Assembly (NCBI GenBank): GCA_002364005.1
Contig: DEXG01000036.1
Coordinates: forward strand, 11,938 to 75,937
DNA length: 64,000 nucleotides
Reading direction: 5' to 3'
DNA from: Phycisphaerales bacterium UBA3190
GTDB lineage: Bacteria > Planctomycetota > Phycisphaerae > Phycisphaerales > UBA1924
This document shows, one piece after another, positions 25,088 through 33,461 of this stretch. A program made the position numbers and the translations under genes. The notes beneath the pieces are model-generated. The model was not told the DNA's origin. It saw only the letters and a list, made by a program, of their open reading frames with translations, and ran no database searches. Each line of letters opens with the position of its first letter. The stretch's first letter is position 1.

Positions 25088-26173
25088 TCAATCAGGGATC
25101 GGGCAATGCCCGCCGTGCTTGAGGTGGTAATCCTGGTGGTAATCCTCGGCTTTGTAGAACTTCGGGGCCATCTTGATCTCAGTCGTGATGGTCTTCTCAG
25201 CCCATTTGCCCTCACGCTGCTGGTCCTTGATGAACTGCTTGGCAATCTTCATCTGCTCATCATCGGTGGGGTAGATCGCGGAGCGATACTGCGTGCCCAC
25301 ATCAGGCCCCTGTCGATTGCCTTGGGTCGGGTTGTGAATCTTGAAGAAGAAGGCGAGCAACTCTTCATAGCTGATCTGCGCGGGGTCGTAACGCAGCATG
25401 ACCGATTCTGCGTGTCCAGTCGCGCCGCTGCAGACATCCTCGTAGCTTGGGTTGTCGTCATTGCCGCCCTGGTAGCCTGATACAGCGTCGATCACGCCCG
25501 GCAGTTGGGCGAACCGATCCTCGACACCCCAGAAGCATCCGCCTGCGAAGTAGGCGGTTTTCACCTTGTTGGCGATGGGCTGCTCGGGCAGTTGCTGACC
25601 GTCTTCAACGAAATCAAGCGAAACGGAGTTGACACAGAACCGGAGCCCCGTGGGCTTGGGGCCATCGGTGAAGACATGCCCAAGGTGGCCGCCGCAGCGG
25701 GCACAGACGATCTCATCTCGTGTCATCCCGTAGGAGGTGTCGGTATGGGTACGGACATGTTGCTCATCGAACGGCTGGAAGAAGCTTGGCCAGCCGGTTC
25801 CGGATGTGAACTTGGCATCACTCTTGAAGAGTGGCAGATCACAGAGGTGGCAGATGTAGACCCCCTCTTTCTTGTTGTCGGTTAGGTTGCCACAGAACGC
25901 GGGCTCGGTGCCCTGATTCAGGATGACCTTTGCTTCCTCGGGCGTCAGCTTCTTGGCGAGTTGTTCGATCCGGTCGGTGCTCAGGGGGGTGATGTCATAG
26001 CCCGATTGTGAGATCAATGTGTTTTCAATACTGGACATGCTCTGATTTTCCTCCATCGAAATCGACTGCGAACCACCTGCTGGCGGGACCAGCATCACAC
26101 CGGCGAGCTTGAGTCCCAGAAAGATTGAGAGCCCGAAGATAAGCGTGCTGAAGGCGGCATGTGGTTTCGTCAT
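25088..26173 (-). CDS. Membrane-anchored MsrB-MsrA methionine sulfoxide reductase fusion
   Basis: A 361-residue bifunctional repair enzyme that reduces both methionine sulfoxide epimers. Order: N-terminal signal anchor (residues 8-29), MsrB (about 70-195) with zinc cysteines C108, C111, C157 and C160 and catalytic C180 in RFCVNSVSL, then MsrA (about 205-355) with catalytic C213 in GGCFWGVED. Fusion and anchor suggest repair of envelope or periplasmic proteins. ATG 26173 is chosen because TACACT lies 7 nt upstream; two further in-frame ATGs upstream (26179 and 26206) are less likely. Confidence 0.93.
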   Translation of the reverse strand: MTKPHAAFSTLIFGLSIFLGLKLAGVMLVPPAGGSQSISMEENQSMSSIENTLISQSGYDITPLSTDRIEQLAKKLTPEEAKVILNQGTEPAFCGNLTDNKKEGVYICHLCDLPLFKSDAKFTSGTGWPSFFQPFDEQHVRTHTDTSYGMTRDEIVCARCGGHLGHVFTDGPKPTGLRFCVNSVSLDFVEDGQQLPEQPIANKVKTAYFAGGCFWGVEDRFAQLPGVIDAVSGYQGGNDDNPSYEDVCSGATGHAESVMLRYDPAQISYEELLAFFFKIHNPTQGNRQGPDVGTQYRSAIYPTDDEQMKIAKQFIKDQQREGKWAEKTITTEIKMAPKFYKAEDYHQDYHLKHGGHCPIPD

Positions 26174-26180
26174 GAACATG

Positions 26181-26186
26181 AGTGTA
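26181..26186 (-). promoter_or_regulatory. -10 element (TACACT) 7 nt before the MsrBA gene
   Basis: TACACT-N7-ATG (26173) on the minus strand; no ribosome site. Confidence 0.5.
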
Positions 26187-26280
26187 CTCCGATCAACTGG
26201 ATACATAGGTAAACAATCGATGACCAGCGATTATTCGGCTCCACGATGATTTCGCTCGGAACGCGCCACCGGATGCGATG

Positions 26281-26820
26281 TCATGCCGATTGACGCTGCC
26301 TGGGTTGGCAATAGGGGGCGAGCTCTTCGGGGAGGCGTTTGAGCCCGCGCCGAACCGCCTTGCTGATGGCGTAGTTGAGCGAATCATGCATGCGCTCGTG
26401 CACCCGATCGGTCACATTGAGCCCAAGCTCGTGCATCATGTCGATCGAGAACTTCCACGCGTAATACTCTTCCAGGCAGCGGGGCTTGTAGGTCCCAAAG
26501 CCGATCGCGTGATGCCCGATCTCGTGCAGGAAGATGGCCGCCGACATCGGCCCCTTCGGCTTGGGGGATTCGATCAGTTTCGAAACCGTCCCGTCCTGAT
26601 AGGTCACCTGCCACGCGACGCCCGACATGGAACTTCGCCATTTGCGGACCCGTACGCCATATCTGGCGAGCATCTCCCGCGTCACCTGCTCGTACCGAAT
26701 CTGCATCGCGGTGGGGGGCTTCTTGGTCGCTGAACGCGGCTTGGCAACTGCCCTGCGAACGACAGGGGCCGGCTTCTTCCGCCGTTTGGGCAACATGTCC
26801 CAAAGCGTCAACGCGTTCAT
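26281..26820 (-). CDS. Small HEIGHH-motif metalloprotease-like protein
   Basis: A 179-residue protein. The first ~40 residues are basic and low-complexity (KRRKKPAP, AKPRSATKK). The core has the gluzincin motif LHEIGHHAIGFGTYKPRCLEEYYAW at about residues 96-121: HExxH with a downstream Glu as the likely third zinc ligand, as in ImmA/IrrE-like proteases. The rest (YEQVTREMLARYG, SMSGVAWQVTYQDG) is unfamiliar. It overlaps the fmt stop by ATGA, so it belongs to the def-fmt operon. The target is unknown; activity is inferred from the motif alone. Confidence 0.65.
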   Translation of the reverse strand: MNALTLWDMLPKRRKKPAPVVRRAVAKPRSATKKPPTAMQIRYEQVTREMLARYGVRVRKWRSSMSGVAWQVTYQDGTVSKLIESPKPKGPMSAAIFLHEIGHHAIGFGTYKPRCLEEYYAWKFSIDMMHELGLNVTDRVHERMHDSLNYAISKAVRRGLKRLPEELAPYCQPRQRQSA

Positions 26821-27770
26821 AAACCGCTCCCAGTGGGGATCACGCTGCCAATAAGTCGTTCACCCGTCTCAATCGAGCGACCATTGGCAAATGACTTCCA
26901 ATCCATGGCTCGCTTGCCCTGGGGTTGCACCATCAGCAACGCCACAGTTCCTCCATCGCCGCAGGCCACCAGCCCCTCATCGGCACTGATCACCGTCCCC
27001 GCCTGTTCTTGGGAGCTTGCCGTGGCCGGTTTTACCCGGTTGATCTTGATGGTCTCGTCCCGGAAGCCAACCGTGACGCTCGGCCAGGGGTTAAGCCCGT
27101 TGATGCGAGCCGCGACGAGCCGGGCCGGCTGGGCAAAGTCGACCACGCCGTCGGATTTGCTCATCTTTGGGGCAATGGTCACCTGCTTGGGGTCTTGGGT
27201 CGTGTAGGACTCCTGTCCAGCCGAGCGTTCACGCAGCACCTTCGCCACAAGTGCGGGCCCATCATGCGACAAGGCGTCGTGGAGCATGGAAGCAGTCATA
27301 TTGGGCTCGATCACCCGCTCGGACTTGGCCAATACCGCCCCAGCGTCCATTTCCTTATCGATGGTGATGATGCTGTTGCCGCTGACCCGGTCGCCCGCGA
27401 CGATGGCCGCGTTGATCGGGGCGGCACCACGCCAGCGGGGGAGTCGGCTCCCGTGGAGATTGATCGCCCAGCGATCCGCCAGGAGCTTCTGGCCCAGATA
27501 CTGGCCGTAGGCGATCACCACCCACGCATCCGCATCCCAGCCACGCACGATCGCGCGGGCCTCGTCGGTGTTGATCTTCTCGGGCTTGATGATCGGTACC
27601 TCGGGGAGGTGTTCGCTCGCCCACGCACCGATCGGAGTGGGGGTCATCTTCCCGCCACGCCCGGCCTTCCGGTCCGGCTGGGTCACAATCCCGGTCACAC
27701 GATGCTCCCGCGCGAGCATTTCCAGTGTGGGGACGCCAAATGCGCCGGATCCGAGAAAGACGACATCCAT
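26817..27770 (-). CDS. fmt: Methionyl-tRNA formyltransferase
   Basis: Formylates initiator Met-tRNA with 10-formyl-THF. The 317-residue protein has MDVVFLGSGAFGVPTLEML at the start, the active-site block INLHGSRLPRWRGAAPINAAI (Asn, His) and TIDKEMDAGAVLA (Asp), and the C-terminal domain region FAQPARLVAARINGLNPWPSV. ATG 27770 is selected by homology and a GAGGGG site; the upstream in-frame ATG at 27788 lies inside def. Located 14 bp after def, the usual pair. Confidence 0.93.
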   Translation of the reverse strand: MDVVFLGSGAFGVPTLEMLAREHRVTGIVTQPDRKAGRGGKMTPTPIGAWASEHLPEVPIIKPEKINTDEARAIVRGWDADAWVVIAYGQYLGQKLLADRWAINLHGSRLPRWRGAAPINAAIVAGDRVSGNSIITIDKEMDAGAVLAKSERVIEPNMTASMLHDALSHDGPALVAKVLRERSAGQESYTTQDPKQVTIAPKMSKSDGVVDFAQPARLVAARINGLNPWPSVTVGFRDETIKINRVKPATASSQEQAGTVISADEGLVACGDGGTVALLMVQPQGKRAMDWKSFANGRSIETGERLIGSVIPTGSGL

Positions 27771-27784
27771 GCCAGACCCCTCGA

Positions 27785-28369
27785 TCACCGCTTGGCGGCT
27801 TTTTCCATGGATTTGATGCGAGCCCGATTCTTGAGGCGTGACATCTGGGTCATCTTGTCAAGGATCAGCACCCCATCAAGGTGGTCGATCTCATGCTGCC
27901 AGCAACGGGCGAGCAGCCCGGTTGCTTTGAGCTCGACCTCATTGCCCTCAATATCAATCGCACGCATGGTGACCGTGCTGGGACGATTCACTTCCCCCGT
28001 GATGCCCGGCAGCGAAAGACACCCCTCGTCATAGGGCTCGAGGTCTTTCGAGTACTCCGTGATTACGGGATTGAAGAACGCCTGGGGCTCGTCGGTGCTG
28101 ATCGGGAGCCCGGACGGGTCGGGTTCTGCTTCTGGATCGGTCGGCACATGGGCCACAAAGAGCCGGACCGGCAGACCGACTTGCGGGGCCGCGAGTCCGA
28201 TACCCTGTGCACCACGCATCAGATCGACCATGCGGTGGGCCACCGCCAATAGCGATTCGTCCACGCCGGTATCGACTGCAACCGGATTCGCTTTCATGCG
28301 AAGCACCTCAGTCGGGTACAGCTCAATACGCAGCTTCGCCGGGTCTACTTGGGTCAGATCGGTGGTCAT
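27785..28369 (-). CDS. def: Peptide deformylase
   Basis: Removes the formyl group from nascent proteins. The 194-residue metalloenzyme has motif 1 GIGLAAPQVGLPVRLF, motif 2 EGCLSLPGITGEV and motif 3 CWQHEIDHLDG (HExxH). The internal insertion PTDPEAEPDPSGLP is longer than in E. coli. ATG 28369 is supported by the TATGAT hexamer 6 nt upstream; the longer frame to 28495 is not needed. It begins a def-fmt-metalloprotease operon. Confidence 0.93.
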   Translation of the reverse strand: MTTDLTQVDPAKLRIELYPTEVLRMKANPVAVDTGVDESLLAVAHRMVDLMRGAQGIGLAAPQVGLPVRLFVAHVPTDPEAEPDPSGLPISTDEPQAFFNPVITEYSKDLEPYDEGCLSLPGITGEVNRPSTVTMRAIDIEGNEVELKATGLLARCWQHEIDHLDGVLILDKMTQMSRLKNRARIKSMEKAAKR

Positions 28370-28375
28370 CCAGAG

Positions 28376-28381
28376 ATCATA
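28376..28381 (-). promoter_or_regulatory. def: -10 element (TATGAT) 6 nt before def
   Basis: TATGAT-N6-ATG on the minus strand. Leaderless promoter divergent from the TPR-protein promoter. Confidence 0.6.
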
Positions 28382-28433
28382 CGACCCGAGCACGAACTTG
28401 TGCGGGTTTGAGACGCATGAAGCCCGGTTTCTG

Positions 28434-28441
28434 TATACACT
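28434..28441 (+). promoter_or_regulatory. Candidate -10 (TATACACT) of the TPR-protein gene
   Basis: TATACA/TACACT lies about 48 nt before the GTG at 28489. No convincing -35 is seen at normal spacing. Confidence 0.35.
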
Positions 28442-28488
28442 TGCTCGTCTGGGACGAACCCGACAGACCGCATCGAGGAGCAACCACC

Positions 28489-29976
28489 GTGGCATTGTTT
28501 GGCAAGAAGAACAACAACTCCAGCGGCGACGATAGCAACGACGGCACTCCTCCCCCAGAGTCGTTCTCTCCCAAGAAAGCGAAGACCTTCTTCGACCGCG
28601 CCGTCACCGTGCACCAGTCGGGGAGCTACGAGTACGCCATGCAGATGTGGCTCAACGGGCTGCGTTGGGACCCCAACTCGCTCGAGGGGCTCAATGGCTA
28701 CCTCAAATCCTCTGAGGTCTTCTCGGTGGAAAATCCCAAGAAGGGCGTGAGCAAAGAAACCAAGAGCGCGGTCTCAACCAAAGGCGATGTGGGTAAGTTC
28801 ATCAACGCCCTGCTCGATTTCGGGCTCAAGCGCATGGACACCGGGAACGCGATTAAGGTGACCGTGGCGGCGGCCAAGCTCAACCTCACCGAGGCCACCA
28901 CCAAGCTCGGTGAGCACGCCCTCAAGCTCGCCCTCAACGACCCCAAGCCCAAAAAAGACATGTTCGTCAAGCTGCTCGATGCGTTCGAGTCGGTCAAGGC
29001 CTTCAAGCTCGCCGCGGTCGCTGGCGAGAACGCCTGCCGGGTTGACCCTGCTGATGCCGACCTGCAGCACCGGGTCCGGAACATGCTCGCCCAGAGCACC
29101 ATGACCAGCGGCGGGTACGACAGCGACGAAAAAGGCGGATTCCGGAAGAATATCCGCGACGCTGACAAGCAGCTCAAGCTCGAACAGGAAGATTCTGTCG
29201 CTAAGACCGAATCGACCAAGGACGCGATCGTCGAACGCACCAAGCAGGAGTTCGAAGAACGCCCGGACGATCTCCCCTCACTCGAAAAATACGCCAAGGC
29301 ACTGATCTCACGCGGCAAGGGGCCTGACGAGCTCAAGGCAATGACCCTCCTGAACCAGGCGTTCAAGAGCACCGGGTCATTCAGGTATCGCAAGCAAGCC
29401 GGTGATATCCAGCTCCTCCGCGCTCGGCGGGCGCTCGACAAGATCGAGTCGGCGGCGAAGAAGTCGCCCGATGATGCCGAAGCACAAGAGAAACTGCAGA
29501 AGGCCACCCAGCAGTACCAGAAGCTTCATATTGATGAACTCAAGCTCCAGGTCGAGAACTACCCGACCGACCTCTCGCTGAAGTACCAACTCGGCGTGAA
29601 TCTCTACGAGCGAGGCGAGTACAACGACGCGATCGAACAGTTCCAGCTCGCACAGGGCGACCCCAAAATCAGGCGACATGTGCTCAACCTCATGGGCAAG
29701 TCGTTCCGGGCGCTCGGTGGCTGGGAAGACGCCGCGATCACAACCTACGAGCAGGCCCTCGATGGGATGACTGACGAAAACTCTGAGCTTGGCCTCGATA
29801 TCAGATATGGCCTCATGGACGCCCTGGCTGCGAAAGCCAAGAAGGACAACGATCCTGAAGCCGCTGAAAAGGCCGACAAAATCGCGGCAGGAATTGCCAT
29901 TCAGCAGTTCAACTACCGCGATGTGCGCGATCGCCGCGAAGAGATCAAGGGCCTGATTACCGAGCTGAAATCCTAA
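28489..29976 (+). CDS. TPR-repeat protein of unknown function
   Basis: A 495-residue soluble protein. After a polar head (GKKNNNSSGDDSNDG), helical repeat motifs recur: KTFFDRAVTVHQSGSYEYAM, DLSLKYQLGVNLYERGEYND and VLNLMGKSFRALGGWEDAAI are recognisable TPR units, separated by a charged central stretch (about residues 205-330). TPR proteins mediate protein contacts; no partner is evident. GTG 28489 has GGAG at good spacing and a natural MALFGKKN beginning. kdsB follows after 3 bp, so they may be co-transcribed. Confidence 0.72.
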   Translation: MALFGKKNNNSSGDDSNDGTPPPESFSPKKAKTFFDRAVTVHQSGSYEYAMQMWLNGLRWDPNSLEGLNGYLKSSEVFSVENPKKGVSKETKSAVSTKGDVGKFINALLDFGLKRMDTGNAIKVTVAAAKLNLTEATTKLGEHALKLALNDPKPKKDMFVKLLDAFESVKAFKLAAVAGENACRVDPADADLQHRVRNMLAQSTMTSGGYDSDEKGGFRKNIRDADKQLKLEQEDSVAKTESTKDAIVERTKQEFEERPDDLPSLEKYAKALISRGKGPDELKAMTLLNQAFKSTGSFRYRKQAGDIQLLRARRALDKIESAAKKSPDDAEAQEKLQKATQQYQKLHIDELKLQVENYPTDLSLKYQLGVNLYERGEYNDAIEQFQLAQGDPKIRRHVLNLMGKSFRALGGWEDAAITTYEQALDGMTDENSELGLDIRYGLMDALAAKAKKDNDPEAAEKADKIAAGIAIQQFNYRDVRDRREEIKGLITELKS

Positions 29977-29979
29977 GCC

Positions 29980-30780
29980 ATGGCGCACCAGGCCATTGCC
30001 ATCATCCCCGCCCGTCTGGGCTCAACACGATTCCCAGCCAAGGCCCTTGCCCACGAGACTGGTAAGCCGCTGGTTGTCCATGCCTGCGAGCAGGCAGGCA
30101 AGGCATCGTGCGTGTCGCGGGTGGTTGTCGCAACCGATGCCACTGAAATCAAATCAGCAGTCGAATCTCATGGCTACGAGGCGGTGATGACCAGCCCGGA
30201 GCACACCAATGGCACAAGCCGACTCGCCGAATCGGCCCGCCTGCTTGATCTGGGCGACTTGGTGACCATCGTCAATGTTCAGGGTGACGAACCCGAGATC
30301 GAGCCCGAAATCATCGATGGGGCGGTCGCTGCTCTGTGTGAAGGCGAAGGCGGCATCCATGCACATACCCGCTTCAAGCCGGCCGTCGGGACCGTCGCGA
30401 GCCCCATCGAAAACCTTGCAGATGCGGACGATCCCAACATCGTCAAGGTCGCGATGGGCATTATCGAGCCGGATCACGGCATCGCCCAGGCGTTGTACTT
30501 CAGCAGAGCCAGCATCCCTTTCAACCGAGATCAAAGCCCAAATGTTCGTTACTTCCGCCATGTGGGCATTTATGCCTACTCGGTGAAGTCTCTGAACGCG
30601 TACATGGCACTGGAAGCAAGCCCGCTGGAACAATCTGAGTCCCTCGAACAGCTCCGCTGGCTCGAACACGGCCACCAGATCGCGGTCGCCGTCCGCTCCA
30701 GCTCACACTCGGGGATCGACACGCCCGAACAATACCGGGCGTTCGTTGAACGCTACCGACAAAAAAATCATCCGATTTGA
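29980..30780 (+). CDS. kdsB: 3-deoxy-manno-octulosonate cytidylyltransferase
   Basis: Activates KDO with CTP for lipopolysaccharide inner core. The 266-residue protein shows IIPARLGSTRFPAKALA at the start, VVVATDATEIKSAVESHGYEAVMTS, TNGTSRLAE, NVQGDEPEIEP and RHVGIYAYSVKSLNAY, all diagnostic for KdsB. Presence argues for an outer membrane with KDO-containing glycolipid. The ATG is 3 bp after the TPR gene's stop. An independent promoter for pyrG follows in the 54-bp gap. Confidence 0.93.
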   Translation: MAHQAIAIIPARLGSTRFPAKALAHETGKPLVVHACEQAGKASCVSRVVVATDATEIKSAVESHGYEAVMTSPEHTNGTSRLAESARLLDLGDLVTIVNVQGDEPEIEPEIIDGAVAALCEGEGGIHAHTRFKPAVGTVASPIENLADADDPNIVKVAMGIIEPDHGIAQALYFSRASIPFNRDQSPNVRYFRHVGIYAYSVKSLNAYMALEASPLEQSESLEQLRWLEHGHQIAVAVRSSSHSGIDTPEQYRAFVERYRQKNHPI

Positions 30781-30799
30781 ATGCGAGTACCCCGCTCGC

Positions 30800-30829
30800 T
30801 TGCACACGGGGTGCCCTCGATGGTACGAT
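30800..30829 (+). promoter_or_regulatory. pyrG: Leaderless promoter of pyrG
   Basis: -35 TTGCAC (30800-30805), 18-nt spacer and -10 TACGAT (30824-30829), then 5 nt to the ATG at 30835. One of the few here with a visible -35. Confidence 0.6.
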
Positions 30830-30834
30830 CAGGG

Positions 30835-32760
30835 ATGCCCACTCAAAGCGACCCTGCTGACTCGAAAGACCCATCGCTTCGAACCTCCAAAACCACCGCT
30901 CCCGACAGCGGCTCTGATTTGCTCGCCTCGGCCAACGAACGATCGATGGCCGCGTCGGAGTACTACTCTCCAATTCCCGACGGCTACAAGAAGGGCAACC
31001 ACAAGTATGTGGTGATCTTGGGCACCGTCATGTCCGGGCTTGGCAAGGGGATCTTCTCTTCCTCGATGGCCAAGGTGCTCAAAGACAAGGGCCTGCGTGT
31101 CGCTCCCATCAAGTGCGAGGGCTACCTCAACATCGACTCGGGCACCCTGAATCCCTATCGCCACGGCGAGGTCTTCGTCCTCGAAGACGGAACCGAGTGC
31201 GACATGGACCTGGGCACCTACGAGCGCATGCTCAACCAGAACCTGACCAAACGCAACTTCGTCACCTCAGGGCAGATCTACTCCGAGATCCTCGACCGCG
31301 AACGCCAGGGCGTGTACCTTGGTCGCGATGTCCAGATGATCCCCCATGTCACCGGCGAGGTGAAACGCAAGCTCCGCGAACTGGCCCTGCGTGGCGACGG
31401 CGAGGGACCGGCCGATGTCGTCTTTGTCGAAGTCGGCGGGACCGTTGGTGACTACGAGAACGGCTTCTACATCGAGGCCCTGCGTGAGCTGGCTTTCGAG
31501 GAAGGCCCCGGGAGCGTCTGCTTCGTGGCACTGACCTATGTCATTGAGCCGCGTGCACTCGGCGAACAGAAGTCCAAGGCAGCACAGCTTGGTATCAAGC
31601 GCCTCATGGAATCGGGCATCCAGCCCCACATGATCGCCTGCCGCGCCGAGAAACCGGCTGATCCCAAGGTCATGGAAAAGATCGCGATGTTCTCGAATGT
31701 CCCGATGAACCGTGTGTTCTCAATGCACGACCGCGATTCGATCTACAAGATCCCCGATGAGATGCGTGCAGAGGGACTCGATCGAGAGATCCTGTCCGTT
31801 CTGGACCTCCACAACCGCGTCGATGTCCGCATGGAAGACCAGATGCGTCGTCGCTGGGGCTCGTTTGTTGAGGGGTTGACCGCAGATCCTCAGCACACCG
31901 TTCAAATCGCGATCACTGGCAAGTACGCCGAGCTGATGGATGCGTACGCCTCAATCCAGAAATCACTCGAACACTGCGCGGCTCACTTCCGCTGCAAGAT
32001 CGCTCAGGACTGGATCGACACAACCGATATCAGCGACAGCAATGTGGCCCAGCGACTCCAGGACATCGATGCCGTCATTGTCCCCGGCGGGTTCGGCTCC
32101 CGCGGCGTCGAGGGCAAGATCGCGGTCGTCAAGCACGCCAGAGAAACCGGCCTGCCCTACCTGGGTATTTGTCTGGGCTTCCAGGTCGCCGTGATCGAGT
32201 TTGCTCGCAATGTGCTGGGCATCAAGGACGCCTACTCCACCGAGTTCGACCCGATGTGCGGCTCCCCCCTCATCTCCGAACTCCCGGAGCAGAAGAAAAT
32301 CGAAGGCCTCGGCGGCACCATGCGACTCGGTGCCCAGGATGTCCAGATCAAGCCAGACACCCTCGCCTGCTTCCTTGCCGGCGGAAAAACATCGATCCAC
32401 GAACGATTCCGTCACCGCTATGAGGTCGACCCAGGATTCATCGAACGGCTTGAGGCCGGCGGCTTGATCTTCTCCGGGCGACATCCAGAACAGCCCATCA
32501 TGCAGATCCTCGAGCTGCCCAGTTCGGGCCCAGAGGGGACCATCACCCACCCGTACTTCATCGGTGCCCAGTTCCATCCGGAACTGACTTCGCGCCCGCT
32601 GACGCCGCAGCCCATGTTCATGGGACTCGTCGCGGCAGCCCTCTCCCATCGCTTCCACAGCGACGAGAAGGCGTGGAAGAACCTCTTCTCGACCAACCCT
32701 GCCTTGCGGACATGGCTCTTCCACAAGAAAAACGGGCAGCCACAGAACTCGGCTCACTGA
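30835..32760 (+). CDS. pyrG: CTP synthase
   Basis: Converts UTP to CTP with glutamine nitrogen. The 641-residue protein is ~90 longer than E. coli PyrG. The synthase domain begins at about residue 44 with KYVVILGTVMSGLGKGIFSSS and contains KCEGYLNIDSGTLNPYRHGEVFVLEDG. The glutaminase domain has the nucleophile Cys in LGICLGFQVAV, and His and Glu in QFHPELTSRP. The ~40-residue hydrophilic N-terminal extension is unusual. ATG 30835 is fixed by the -10 hexamer; the frame open to 30781 would add 18 more residues. Its end overlaps the convergent gene by 7 bp. Confidence 0.93.
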   Translation: MPTQSDPADSKDPSLRTSKTTAPDSGSDLLASANERSMAASEYYSPIPDGYKKGNHKYVVILGTVMSGLGKGIFSSSMAKVLKDKGLRVAPIKCEGYLNIDSGTLNPYRHGEVFVLEDGTECDMDLGTYERMLNQNLTKRNFVTSGQIYSEILDRERQGVYLGRDVQMIPHVTGEVKRKLRELALRGDGEGPADVVFVEVGGTVGDYENGFYIEALRELAFEEGPGSVCFVALTYVIEPRALGEQKSKAAQLGIKRLMESGIQPHMIACRAEKPADPKVMEKIAMFSNVPMNRVFSMHDRDSIYKIPDEMRAEGLDREILSVLDLHNRVDVRMEDQMRRRWGSFVEGLTADPQHTVQIAITGKYAELMDAYASIQKSLEHCAAHFRCKIAQDWIDTTDISDSNVAQRLQDIDAVIVPGGFGSRGVEGKIAVVKHARETGLPYLGICLGFQVAVIEFARNVLGIKDAYSTEFDPMCGSPLISELPEQKKIEGLGGTMRLGAQDVQIKPDTLACFLAGGKTSIHERFRHRYEVDPGFIERLEAGGLIFSGRHPEQPIMQILELPSSGPEGTITHPYFIGAQFHPELTSRPLTPQPMFMGLVAAALSHRFHSDEKAWKNLFSTNPALRTWLFHKKNGQPQNSAH

Positions 32761-33419
32761 GCCGATGCTTCAAGCATCTGAGCCGCGTTGTGTAGGATCA
32801 TCGCGCTGAGCAGATCGGGCTTGCCAAAGTTGATGCAGGCATTGTGCAGCAGTGTCTGGGCATGGAGTTGGGCGGTCTGTGCCACCGACTCGTCTGTATC
32901 GCAAAATGACAACTGCAAAAACACGGGCAGCCCCCAGGGGCGATTGATCGCGTTGTCGGGTTGCAGCTCTTGGATGTGCCAGCGTGCGGCATCAAGGGCC
33001 CGCTGACGCAAGCTCATACCACCATCCCGCATGCTCAGTGCCCAGAATGCGTGCAGCGCCCCGAGTTCAACCATCGTTCGATATTCGATGGCCAGCGAAT
33101 CCGGATCGGGCAGCAGCCCATCGATTGGTGCGATCAGCCCCGCCGGGAGCGGCTCGCACCGGGCAACACACCACCAGAGCCGTTCATCGAGACCCATCGC
33201 CTCCGAATCGCGCTCCATGGGCACAGTGACGCCGAGCATATGACACAGGAATGGGCGGTCGCTGGCGCGTCGATTCCCGAACTCATCACGGAAGGTCTCG
33301 ATGTATTCAGCCCGCACAGCCGGCGGGGCCTCGAATGGGACGCCCTTGAGCACCGGACGCGTCAACGCTTCAAGGTGCTTGATCCAGCGCGAACGATCAT
33401 GAGTCAGACTGGGTGCCAT
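32754..33419 (-). CDS. Conserved-looking hypothetical protein, 221 residues
   Basis: No family recognised. A soluble, mostly helical protein with Trp/Cys-rich segments (LDERLWWCVARCEPLPAG, GALHAFWALSMRDGG, HAQTLLHNACINFGKPDLLSA), five cysteines and no signal or membrane segment. The frame is open far upstream over panC, but the part beyond 33419 is antisense to panC. ATG 33419 has TACGAT 5 nt upstream. It is divergent from panC with only 42 bp between starts and overlaps the end of pyrG by 7 bp. Confidence 0.65.
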   Translation of the reverse strand: MAPSLTHDRSRWIKHLEALTRPVLKGVPFEAPPAVRAEYIETFRDEFGNRRASDRPFLCHMLGVTVPMERDSEAMGLDERLWWCVARCEPLPAGLIAPIDGLLPDPDSLAIEYRTMVELGALHAFWALSMRDGGMSLRQRALDAARWHIQELQPDNAINRPWGLPVFLQLSFCDTDESVAQTAQLHAQTLLHNACINFGKPDLLSAMILHNAAQMLEASAQ

Positions 33420-33424
33420 GAGCG

Positions 33425-33430
33425 ATCGTA
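33425..33430 (-). promoter_or_regulatory. -10 element (TACGAT) 5 nt before the 221-residue gene
   Basis: TACGAT-N5-ATG on the minus strand. It lies where the -35 of the divergent panC promoter would be. Confidence 0.5.
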
Positions 33431-33448
33431 GACGCGACGCACCCGCGC

Positions 33449-33454
33449 TACACT
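33449..33454 (+). promoter_or_regulatory. panC: -10 element (TACACT) 7 nt before panC
   Basis: TACACT-N7-ATG; no ribosome site. Divergent and overlapping with the promoter at 33425. Confidence 0.55.
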
Positions 33455-33461
33455 CCATGCC

